Part shown: positions 1 through 6,808 of the stretch, piece after piece | How positions within the stretch are numbered: position 1 is the stretch's first letter | Layout: the number at the start of each line of letters is the position of its first letter | Assembly: GCF_031581025.1 (NCBI RefSeq) | Contig: NZ_JAVLCA010000002.1 | Reading direction: 5' to 3' (one strand) | From: Salibaculum sp031581025 | Lineage (GTDB): Bacteria; Pseudomonadota; Alphaproteobacteria; Rhodobacterales; Rhodobacteraceae | Length of the DNA stretch: 64,000 bases | Position numbers and translations under genes: made by a program | Notes under the pieces: model-generated | Databases searched by the model: none | What the model was told of the DNA's origin: nothing | What the model saw: the letters and a program-made list of their open reading frames with translations, nothing else

Positions 1-101
1 GATCCAGATAGGCGCGTAGCCCGTCGGTATCGCCGGGCATCCGGCGGCCCCGCTCAACCCCGGCATAGCCGATGGCCGCCGCATCCTCCATCGCGCCCTC
101 G
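1..101 (-). pseudogene. Fragment of an IolE-like sugar-phosphate isomerase/epimerase gene, cut by IS
   Basis: An open minus-strand frame runs from base 100 to the left window edge and includes the motif GYAGVERGRRMP. That resembles the N-terminal region of IolE-type TIM-barrel proteins (inosose dehydratase / sugar phosphate isomerase), where a GYxGxExGRxMP-like segment lies roughly 35 to 45 residues from the start. The frame is interrupted at base 101 by the end of the IS3-family element, so the start codon and first residues are missing. The other flank of the IS does not encode them. The family call rests on a short stretch and could be wrong; the interruption itself is clear. Confidence 0.4.
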
Positions 102-174
102 TGTACGTCGTCAGATAATTTGGGACGCTTGATCGGCTTTCGGATTGGAGGCTCTGGCTCACCGTGGGTTGATC

Positions 175-1184
175 TTATGCGGTTTCAGTTTCGTGGCGCA
201 AGCGCCGCGTAAGCATGGTTTTGCGTTTGATCTCCTCTCGCTGTTTCAGGATTTTCTCTCCCCTGCCGAAGTAGACGTCGGCAGGCGTCAGGTTGCCCAG
301 GCTCTCGTGGTACCGGCGGGTGTTGTAGTATTCGACGAAGTCCCTGATCTGGCGTTCGAGATCCCCGGGCAGGAAGTAATGCTCGAGCAACACGCGGTTA
401 TTCGCTTCGCGGACCTTCGGTTCATGGTCTGATGCCATCGCTCGATCTTGCCCTGGGTCTGCGGGTGGTAGGGCGCGCCGCGGACATGGTCCATGCCCTT
501 TTCGTCGAGATAGTCCGCCAAATCGCCCGCGATGTAAGAGGATCCGTTGTCACTGAGCAGCCTTGGCTTGGCGGCCACGGTCGCGCTGTCGCAGCCCGAG
601 ACGTCCAGCGCCAGGTCGAGCGTGTCGGTCACGTCCTCGGCCTTCATCGTCGTGCAAAGCTTCCAGGCGATGATGTACCGGCTGTAATCATCCAGGATGG
701 TCGACAGGTAGAACCAGCCCCACCCCAGGACCTTGAGATAGGTGAAGTCCGTCTGCCAGAGTTCGTTCGGCCGCGTGGTCCTGTCTTTGAACTCATTGGC
801 CGCCTTCATCACGATATGCGCCGGCGCCGTGATCAGATCCTCCGCCTTCAGGATCCGGTAAACGGATGATTCCGAGACAAAATATTTCTTCTCGTCAGTG
901 TATTTTACCGCCAGCTCGCGGGGTGTCAGATCCTCATGTTCCAGCGCAAACTCGATGACGTCGGCACGGGTCTCGTCCGGGAGGCGGTTCCACACAGAGC
1001 CCGGGTGCGGCGCCGTATCCTTCAGCGCATCAAGCCCGCTTTCCGACCATCGGTCATACCAGCGGTAATAGGTCGTGCTGGGGATGCCCAGCATGGCCAG
1101 CGTCTGGCGAACCGGCAGATGCGAGGATTCCACGGTGCGGATGATCTCCAGCTTTTCCGATGCGGGATACCTCATGTTTCGCAC
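175..1184 (-). pseudogene. IS3-family transposase OrfB (DDE integrase), frameshifted
   Basis: OrfB is the catalytic half of the IS3 transposase. The upstream frame (1184 down to about 430) carries an HTH_21-type segment and the integrase core. It has the three acidic residues of the DDE triad: D in ELWQTDFTYLK, D in LLSDNGSSY, and E in QGKIERWHQ. Just after that glutamate the frame goes wrong, and the rest of the family sequence (NNRVLLEHYFLPGDLE ... YYNTRRYHESLGNLTPADVYFG) continues in another frame from about 438 to 175. Compared with the usual transition KIERWHQTMKNR, about 20 extra nucleotides seem to be present near 413-435. The C-terminal 80 residues are uncoupled, so the enzyme is probably dead. 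Confidence 0.85.
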
Positions 1185-1546
1185 TCCCCATCCCCGATCA
1201 TGCTTTTTTTAAGCAGGCGATTTTCCAGGGTCAGGTCGGCAACGACCTCCTTCAGCGCTGTCGCCTCCGAGCGCAGTTCCTTGACCTCGGGCGAGGTTGC
1301 CTGACGCGCGGTGTCACCCGCCAGCCGCTGCTTGCCCGCCTCGAGAAACTCCTTCGACCACGTGTAGTACAGGCTCTCGCTGATCCCCTCACGGCGGCAC
1401 AGCGCGGCGATGCTCTCCTCGCCTCGCAAGCCCGCCAGCACGATCCTGATCTTCTCCTCGGCCGAGTACTGTTTGCGGGTCTTGCGCTTGATGCCCTTGA
1501 CCAGCTTGTCAGCGGCGTCCTTCGATGTTTCGGATTTCTTGTTCAT
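1172..1546 (-). CDS. IS3-family transposase OrfA
   Basis: This 124-residue protein binds the IS ends and regulates or cooperates with OrfB. Residues about 20-75 form a helix-turn-helix of the IS3/IS911 type (EEKIRIVLAGLRGEESIAALC followed by a second helix with YYTWSKEFLEAG). The last 40 residues form a heptad-patterned leucine-rich helix (LRSEATALKEVV, LENRLLKKS) typical of the OrfA multimerisation zipper. The run AAAAAAA is read as LKKS near the C-terminus and is where -1 frameshifting into orfB would occur. It appears intact. Confidence 0.88.
   Translation of the reverse strand: MNKKSETSKDAADKLVKGIKRKTRKQYSAEEKIRIVLAGLRGEESIAALCRREGISESLYYTWSKEFLEAGKQRLAGDTARQATSPEVKELRSEATALKEVVADLTLENRLLKKSMIGDGECET
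1204..1210 (-). other. A7 slippery sequence for -1 frameshift between orfA and orfB
   Basis: The minus strand reads CTT AAA AAA AGC in the orfA frame. Slipping back one base gives AAG CAT GAT and an open path into the orfB frame, through GTG CGA AAC ATG AGG. This is the usual IS3-family way of making the OrfAB fusion. Confidence 0.7.
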
Positions 1547-1693
1547 CTTCGCTCCTTGATGGCTGCGATGAACCAGAAATCCTCCGTTACGAAAACATCA
1601 AATCTGTCCCATGGGTGCTGACGTCAGACAAGCTATTCGGATGCGCTACTGAAATTTCATCAAAACGGTGACGAAGCACGAATACCGGAAGAA

Positions 1694-1770
1694 TGGCGAC
1701 CCCGGCAGGATTCGAACCTGCAACCTGCCCCTTAGGAGGGGGCTGCTCTATCCAGTTGAGCCACGGGGCC
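1694..1770 (-). tRNA. tRNA-Arg (anticodon CCU)
   Basis: A cloverleaf can be folded on the minus strand. The acceptor GGCCCCG pairs with CGGGGUC, the anticodon stem is GCCCC/GGGGC, and the seven-base loop CUCCUAA places CCU at positions 34-36, reading AGG codons. The T arm has GGTTCGAATCC and the 3' CCA is encoded (TGG at 1694-1696 on the plus strand). It lies 63 bp beyond the IS3 element; no integrase or attachment repeat is seen nearby. Confidence 0.95.
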
Positions 1771-1873
1771 GCTGTCCCATTGAATGCCCGGATTGACCGC
1801 AGAGGGCAAGAGCTTGGACAAGCCCGCCGAAGCGCGGTAACAAGGCGCAAGCGACACAGGACAGGCCGGACAA

Positions 1874-2899
1874 TTGAACACATCGAACAAGCGCCCGCTC
1901 ACGCTGCGTGACGTGTCCGAGGCCTCGGGCGTCAGCGAAATGACCGTCAGCCGGGTGCTGCGCAACAAGGGCGACGTCAGCCAGGCCACCCGCGACCGGG
2001 TGCAGGACGCCGCCCGCGCCCTGGGCTACGTGCCCAACAAGATCGCCGGCGCCCTCGCCTCGCAGCGGGTCAACCTGGTGGGCGTCATCATTCCCAGCCT
2101 CAAGAACATGGTCTTTCCCGAGGTCTTGTCGGGCGTGTCCTCGGCGCTCGAGGGCACGGAACTGCAGCCCGTTGTCGGCGTGACGGACTACTCCCCCGAG
2201 AAAGAGGAAAAGGTCCTTTTCGAGATGCTGTCCTGGCGCCCCTCGGGGATCATTCTCGCCGGGCTGGAACACACCGACCCGGCCCGTGCCATGCTGGAAC
2301 GCTCCGGACTCCCGATCGTCGAGATCATGGACACCGATGGCGAGGCGGTGGACGCCAACGTGGGGATTTCCCACCGGCGCGCCGGGCGGCTGATGGGCGA
2401 AGCCATTGTCGAAGCCGGTTACAAGAAGATCGGCTTCCTGGGCACCAAGATGCCGCTGGACCACCGCGCGCGCAAACGCTTCGAGGGGCTGACACGGGCG
2501 CTGGCGGGCCACGGGATCGAGATCGCCGACCAGGAATTCTATTCCGGCGGCTCGGCCCTCGCGAAGGGCCGCGAGATGACCCAGGCCATGCTGGCGCGCA
2601 GGCCGGATCTCGATTTCCTGTATTATTCCAACGACATGATCGGGGCGGGCGGGCTGCTCTACCTTCGCGAAAAGGGCGTCGACATTCCAGGCCAGATCGG
2701 TCTGGCCGGGTTCAACGGGGTGGAACTGCTCGACGGGCTGCCCCTGCGCCTGGCGACCATGGATGCCTGCCGCGCCGATATTGGCGAGGCCGCGGCCCGG
2801 ATCATTGCCGACCGCAACTCAGGCGCGATCAGTCAGGGTGGCCAGCACATCGAACTGGAGCCCAAACTGGCCCCGGGCGACACGCTGCGCAGGGGGTAG
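1874..2899 (+). CDS. LacI-family transcriptional regulator, gluconate-repressor (GntR-of-E. coli) type
   Basis: This 341-residue protein has an N-terminal LacI helix-turn-helix (LRDVSEASGVSEMTVSRVLR, about residues 10-30, followed by the hinge helix PNKIAGALASQRVNLVGVII). A periplasmic-binding-protein-like sugar domain runs from about 65 to 335. The wording of the HTH and of the effector domain is closest to the gluconate-type repressors, but no gluconate gene is adjacent. The start is taken as TTG at 1874 because no ATG or GTG precedes the HTH in frame. It may be an orphan left after the IS3-associated rearrangement upstream. The effector is not known. Confidence 0.85.
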   Translation: MNTSNKRPLTLRDVSEASGVSEMTVSRVLRNKGDVSQATRDRVQDAARALGYVPNKIAGALASQRVNLVGVIIPSLKNMVFPEVLSGVSSALEGTELQPVVGVTDYSPEKEEKVLFEMLSWRPSGIILAGLEHTDPARAMLERSGLPIVEIMDTDGEAVDANVGISHRRAGRLMGEAIVEAGYKKIGFLGTKMPLDHRARKRFEGLTRALAGHGIEIADQEFYSGGSALAKGREMTQAMLARRPDLDFLYYSNDMIGAGGLLYLREKGVDIPGQIGLAGFNGVELLDGLPLRLATMDACRADIGEAAARIIADRNSGAISQGGQHIELEPKLAPGDTLRRG

Positions 2900-2951
2900 C
2901 AAAGCGCCCCCGGCACGCGATGGGCGAAAAAGACGCAAAAACCGGGCAGGT

Positions 2952-2965
2952 TTGATCTGCGTCAA
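2952..2965 (+). promoter_or_regulatory. FNR/FnrL-type box upstream of the SQR-like gene
   Basis: TTGAT-CTGC-GTCAA matches the FNR consensus TTGAT-N4-ATCAA at nine of ten defined bases. If it acts as a class II activator site (centre at -41.5), transcription would start near base 3000 with a -10 element at about 2988-2993 (ATAAAT). Both positions fall sensibly upstream of the flavoprotein gene. Confidence 0.55.
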
Positions 2966-2981
2966 GGCTTCTCTCAGGTCT

Positions 2982-2999
2982 CATGCAATAAATAGCATG
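2982..2999 (+). promoter_or_regulatory. Perfect palindrome CATGC-N8-GCATG over the presumed -10 region
   Basis: Two perfect 5-bp inverted arms are separated by the AT-only spacer AATAAATA. The arm-spacer-arm geometry (5-8-5) resembles operators of ArsR-type sulfur repressors such as SqrR/BigR (ATTC-N8-GAAT), although the arm sequence differs. It overlaps the -10 element predicted from the FNR box, which would suit a repressor. This is an inference from layout only. Confidence 0.45.
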
Positions 3000-3145
3000 T
3001 TTACATATTTCCTCCGGGTTGCAGCCTTGGGGAAGGAACGCGCAGCGGCGTGCAGATCGCATCCGTGCCCCCCGCGCCGATCCCTCGGTTCCCTGGATCG
3101 CCGCGGGGGTGCGTTCCGCAAGAAACGAACCGAACGGAGAGCACC

Positions 3146-4480
3146 TTGCCCAACGATCAAACCTCCCTCGCTCGGCTTGCCGCCGGACCCAGCCGCCGCA
3201 CCTTTCTCGGACTGGCCGCGGGGGGTGCCGCCCTCGCCGCCGCAGGGGCCGGGCAGGCCCAGCCGGTGCGGACAAGCGCCAGGATCGTCATCATCGGCGC
3301 GGGGGCCGGGGGCACCTCCCTGGCCAATCGCCTGGTCGAGCGTCTCGACGGCGCCGCGATCACCCTGATCGACCCGCGCCCGCAGCACCTCTATCAGCCG
3401 GGGCTCTCGCTGGTGGCCGCGGGCCTCAAGCCCGCCGACTACGTCATCTCGCAGACGACGGACTGGCTGCCCGATGGTGTCACCCTGATCGCCGAGAAGG
3501 CCGCCGCAATCGACCCCGAGGCCAAGACCGTTTCCACCGAGGGCGGCCAGACGGTTAACTACGATTTCCTGGTGGTCGCGCCGGGGCTGATCCAGGATTA
3601 TGACGCCATCGAGGGCTTCGACCTCGACATGGTGGGCGAAAACGGGATCGGCGCGCTCTATGCCGGGCCCGACCATGCCGCCCGCACCTGGCAGGCCGCC
3701 GCGCGCTTTGCCGAGGAGGGCGGACAGGGCCTGTTCACGCGCCCCGCCACCGAGATGAAATGCGCGGGCGCCCCGCTCAAGCATGCCTTCCTGATCGACG
3801 ACATCGCCCGCCGGCGCGGCAACCGTGGCAAGGCCGACTTCCTCTATGCCGCGCCGCAGGGGTCGCTTTTCGGGGTGCCAATCGTGGCCGAGAAGGTGCG
3901 GATGCTCTTCGGCGAACGCAACATCGACACGGCCATGCAGCACACACTGCAAGCCATCGAGCCGGGGGCGAAGCGCGCCACCTTCCGCGATGCGGACGGC
4001 GCTCGGGTGGATATGGACTACGATTACATCCACGTCATCCCGCCGCAGCGCGCCCCCGACGTGATCCGCCAGTCCGGCCTGTCCTGGGCCGACAAGTGGA
4101 CGGATCAGGGCTGGGTCGAATGTGACCAGCACAGCCTGCGCCACCTGCGTTATGAGGACATCTGGGCGCTGGGTGACGTGGCCGGCGTGCCCAAGGGCAA
4201 GACAGCCGCCAGCGTCAAGTGGCAGGTGCCCGTGATCGAGGACGGCATCGTCAGCGCCATCGCGGGCCAGGACCCGACGGAACGCTACAATGGTTACACC
4301 TCCTGCCCGATGATCACCCGGGTCGGGCGTGCCATGCTGATCGAATTCGACTACAACAACGACCTGACGCCCTCGTTCCCGGGTTTCATCGCCCCGCTGG
4401 AGGAACTCTGGATCAGCTGGCTGATGAAAGAGGTCGCGCTCAAGGCCACCTACAACGCCATGCTGCGCGGCCGCGCGTAA
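3146..4480 (+). CDS. Sulfide:quinone-oxidoreductase-like FAD/NAD(P) oxidoreductase, Tat-exported
   Basis: The protein probably oxidises sulfide or a related thiol with quinone as acceptor, outside the cytoplasmic membrane. A TTG at 3146 is preferred as start: it has GGAGA 5 nt upstream and puts the twin-arginine signal SRRTFLGLAAG near residue 15. An FAD-binding motif IVIIGAGAGGT follows the signal. Two cysteines characteristic of SQR are visible, C206 in KCAGAPLK and C387 in YTSCPMIT; a further C326 sits in WVECDQ. About 444 residues fits the family. A membrane protein follows after 12 nt, forming an operon. Flavocytochrome-c sulfide dehydrogenase-like function is an alternative. Confidence 0.82.
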   Translation: MPNDQTSLARLAAGPSRRTFLGLAAGGAALAAAGAGQAQPVRTSARIVIIGAGAGGTSLANRLVERLDGAAITLIDPRPQHLYQPGLSLVAAGLKPADYVISQTTDWLPDGVTLIAEKAAAIDPEAKTVSTEGGQTVNYDFLVVAPGLIQDYDAIEGFDLDMVGENGIGALYAGPDHAARTWQAAARFAEEGGQGLFTRPATEMKCAGAPLKHAFLIDDIARRRGNRGKADFLYAAPQGSLFGVPIVAEKVRMLFGERNIDTAMQHTLQAIEPGAKRATFRDADGARVDMDYDYIHVIPPQRAPDVIRQSGLSWADKWTDQGWVECDQHSLRHLRYEDIWALGDVAGVPKGKTAASVKWQVPVIEDGIVSAIAGQDPTERYNGYTSCPMITRVGRAMLIEFDYNNDLTPSFPGFIAPLEELWISWLMKEVALKATYNAMLRGRA

Positions 4481-4492
4481 GGAGAGACAGAC

Positions 4493-4849
4493 ATGCAAGA
4501 GCTTACCTTCGGCACCCTAATCGCCGTCTTCGAGGAAATCTTCGGGCGCGGCCTGTTCTGGATCATGGTCGCCCTCGCCGGGCTTGTGACGCTGGCCTAT
4601 GTCTACGTGCTCGTGCGCGACCATGCGGTCAGCTGGCGCAAGTTCCTCTGGGCGCAGCTGTCCATGCCGTTGGGTGCGGTCGCCGCGGTCTGGTTCCTGC
4701 TGGCCATGACGGATTCCCGTCTGTCCGACATGGGCGGCCCCATCGACCTGATCGTTCTGCTGGGCGTGGCTGCCCTCGGTGCCGTCGGGCTGGCGATCCT
4801 CGTCTATACCGTGCAATCGCTGGTCCGTCCACCCACAGAAGAGGGCTAG
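4493..4849 (+). CDS. Small inner-membrane protein, DUF5368-like, partner of the SQR-like enzyme
   Basis: This 118-residue protein has three hydrophobic segments (about residues 20-40, 55-75 and 85-108) joined by short charged loops, including the conserved-looking VRDHAVSWRKFLWAQLSMPLG. It follows the SQR-like gene after 12 nt with a good ribosome site (GGAGAG), so it is co-transcribed. I recall proteins of this kind next to SQR genes in Rhodobacteraceae under DUF5368. It might anchor the exported flavoprotein or help quinone access; no catalytic motif is visible. Confidence 0.7.
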   Translation: MQELTFGTLIAVFEEIFGRGLFWIMVALAGLVTLAYVYVLVRDHAVSWRKFLWAQLSMPLGAVAAVWFLLAMTDSRLSDMGGPIDLIVLLGVAALGAVGLAILVYTVQSLVRPPTEEG

Positions 4850-4919
4850 GGTCTCTTCCACCGGCGCGTGGCCCCGTGCTAGGGACTGCGCCACCGCCCC
4901 AGTGAAAGGTCCGCGCCCG

Positions 4920-5642
4920 ATGACATTCGACCGTTCGATCAAGATCGCCCCCTCGATCCTCTCTGCCGATTTCGCCGATTTCGGCCGCGAGATCCGTGCG
5001 ATCGAGGCGCAGGGCGCCGATTGGGTCCACGTCGACGTGATGGACGGGCATTTCGTGCCCAACCTCACCTTCGGGCCCCCGGCGGTGAAGGCGTTTCGGC
5101 GCCACGTGACCACGGTGATGGACGTGCACCTGATGATCGCGCCGGTCGATCCGCATATCGACGCCTACGCCGCCGCCGGGGCCGACATTCTGACCGCCCA
5201 TATCGAGGCCGGCCCGCACATCCACCGTACCCTGCAGGCCATCCGCGCCGCCGGCATGAAGGCGGGCGTCGCACTCAACCCCGGCACCCCGGCCGGGGCC
5301 GTGGCCCATCTGCTCGACCTGACCGACCTTGTCTGCGTCATGACGGTGAACCCCGGTTTCGGCGGCCAGAAATTCATCGACATGACCGACAAGGTGCGCG
5401 CCCTGCGCGCGATGATCGGCGACCGCCCCGTCCACATCGAGATCGACGGCGGGATCGACCCCGGCACCGCGCCGCTCGTCACGGCAGCAGGGGCCGACGT
5501 TCTGGTGGCCGGATCGGCGGTGTTCCGCGGCGGCACGGCCGACGCCCCCGGCCCCTACGGTGATAACATCCGCGCCATCCGCACCGCGGCTGCGGAACAG
5601 ATGCTTGATCCGGCAGGCCCGCTTGCCGCCAGCAGCCCCTGA
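4920..5642 (+). CDS. rpe: Ribulose-phosphate 3-epimerase
   Basis: Rpe interconverts D-ribulose-5-phosphate and D-xylulose-5-phosphate in the pentose phosphate and Calvin pathways in the cytoplasm. The 240-residue TIM barrel carries the family signatures IAPSILSADFADFGRE, WVHVDVMDGHFVPNLTFGP, DVHLMI, VNPGFGGQKFI and the phosphate-binding IEIDGGID. The ATG at 4920 gives the usual N-terminus just before IAPSILS. It lies 70 nt after the membrane protein and is followed by 177 nt without a gene up to the tRNA-Lys. Confidence 0.97.
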   Translation: MTFDRSIKIAPSILSADFADFGREIRAIEAQGADWVHVDVMDGHFVPNLTFGPPAVKAFRRHVTTVMDVHLMIAPVDPHIDAYAAAGADILTAHIEAGPHIHRTLQAIRAAGMKAGVALNPGTPAGAVAHLLDLTDLVCVMTVNPGFGGQKFIDMTDKVRALRAMIGDRPVHIEIDGGIDPGTAPLVTAAGADVLVAGSAVFRGGTADAPGPYGDNIRAIRTAAAEQMLDPAGPLAASSP

Positions 5643-5819
5643 TCGCATTTCCACCCGACAATCTGACGATACCACCGCGCGACGTGACCACCCGCGCTGA
5701 TAGCGGCCCTGAGCAGCCCCGCGGCACACCTTGCGCTGCTCGTGACAAAAAGACACGGGACCCCGCGCACACGTCGGCGAACTGAACCATGCTTGGTTCA
5801 AGTAAATTGCGATGACCAG

Positions 5820-5895
5820 TGGTGAGCCGTGCAGGATTCGAACCTGCGACCCACTGATTAAAAGTCAGTTGCTCTACCAACTGAGCTAACGGCCC
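5820..5895 (-). tRNA. tRNA-Lys (anticodon UUU)
   Basis: On the minus strand the acceptor GGGCCGU pairs with ACGGCUC. The anticodon stem CUGA/UCAG closes the loop containing CUUUUAA, which gives UUU. The T arm and an encoded CCA are present (TGG at 5820-5822 on the plus strand). It stands alone between rpe and dapF. Confidence 0.96.
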
Positions 5896-5992
5896 ACTAG
5901 GCGGCGTCTTTAGAAAGGGCATGGCCGGCGGTCAACCCCGGAATCGATACAATCGCTGGATTCGCCCCGCGGCCTCTACTATACGCCCGCGC

Positions 5993-6808
5993 ATGGATGC
6001 GACGGATCGGAAATCATTGGCCTTCATGAAGATGCACGGGCTGGGCAACGACTTCGTCGTGGTCGATGCGCGGGCGCGCGCCCCGTGGCCGTCAGAGGCA
6101 ACTGTCGTTGCCATGGCCGACCGGCACCGGGGGGTCGGCTTCGACCAGCTTGCCGTGATCTCGCAGACCGGCGGCGTGGACGCGCATCTGACCTTCTACA
6201 ACGCGGACGGTTCGCGCTCGGCGGCCTGCGGCAATGCCACGCGCTGCATCGCGCGGCACCTCATGGATGAGACCGGCCGGACGGAACTGGTTCTCGCCAC
6301 GGATCGGGGTCAACTGGCCGCGCGCGACGCGGGCGATGGCCTCACCTCGGTCAACATGGGGGCGGCCATGACCCGCTGGGACCAGGTGCCGCTGACCCAT
6401 GCGGTGGACACCCTGGAACTGCCCCTCGATGGTGCACCAACCGCCACCGGAATGGGCAACCCGCACTGCACCTTCTTCGTCGCGGATGCCGAGGCTGTGG
6501 ATCTGGCCACCCGCGGCCCCGAGATCGAGCATCACCCGCTTTTCCCTGACCGCACCAACGTGCAGTTCGTCCATGTGATCGCGCCCGACCACCTGCGGAT
6601 GCGGGTCTGGGAGCGGGGCACGGGGATCACTCTGGCCTCTGGCTCGTCCTCATGCGCCACGGCCCATGCCGCGCACCGGCGCGGGCTAGTGGGGCGGGAT
6701 GTCACCATCGAGCTGGACGGTGGCACCATCCATATCCGTATCGCAGAGGATGGAATTTGGATGACCGGGCCGACCGCCCATGTCTTCGATGGGGTCTGGC
6801 ATGGCTGA
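5993..6808 (+). CDS. dapF: Diaminopimelate epimerase, with one catalytic cysteine replaced by serine
   Basis: DapF converts LL- to meso-diaminopimelate for lysine and peptidoglycan synthesis, using two active-site cysteines. The 271-residue protein has the family start MKMHGLGNDFVVVDAR and the first cysteine in AACGNATRC (C79). The second site, normally ERGxGETxACGTGACA, reads ERGTGITLASGSSSCA. The catalytic cysteine is therefore S216, and the glutamate of GET is I; a cysteine remains at C221, the conserved position of ACA. The start at 5993 is the ATG before DATDRKSLAF. The stop overlaps mtaB by 8 nt, so the two are coupled. It could be a divergent working enzyme or a PhzF-like paralogue. 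Confidence 0.85.
   Translation: MDATDRKSLAFMKMHGLGNDFVVVDARARAPWPSEATVVAMADRHRGVGFDQLAVISQTGGVDAHLTFYNADGSRSAACGNATRCIARHLMDETGRTELVLATDRGQLAARDAGDGLTSVNMGAAMTRWDQVPLTHAVDTLELPLDGAPTATGMGNPHCTFFVADAEAVDLATRGPEIEHHPLFPDRTNVQFVHVIAPDHLRMRVWERGTGITLASGSSSCATAHAAHRRGLVGRDVTIELDGGTIHIRIAEDGIWMTGPTAHVFDGVWHG

Larger units (their letters stand above)
102..1630 (-). mobile_element. IS3-family insertion sequence, 1529 bp
   Basis: The ends form imperfect 25-bp terminal inverted repeats at 102-126 and 1606-1630. Both read TGT..G.CGTCAG......TGGGAC inward, with the IS3-type TG...CA termini. Between them on the minus strand lie orfA and orfB, overlapping by 13 nt with an A7 slippery run in the overlap, the standard IS3 arrangement for a -1 frameshift OrfAB transposase. 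The 4-5 bases outside the two ends do not match (CCTCG against AGCTA), so no target duplication is visible. OrfB is frameshifted, so this copy is probably inactive. Confidence 0.88.

Noticed and set aside
1630..1873. tRNA-Arg beside an IS as the edge of a genomic island
   Set aside because: No integrase, no direct repeat of the tRNA 3' end and no foreign-looking cargo is present on either side.
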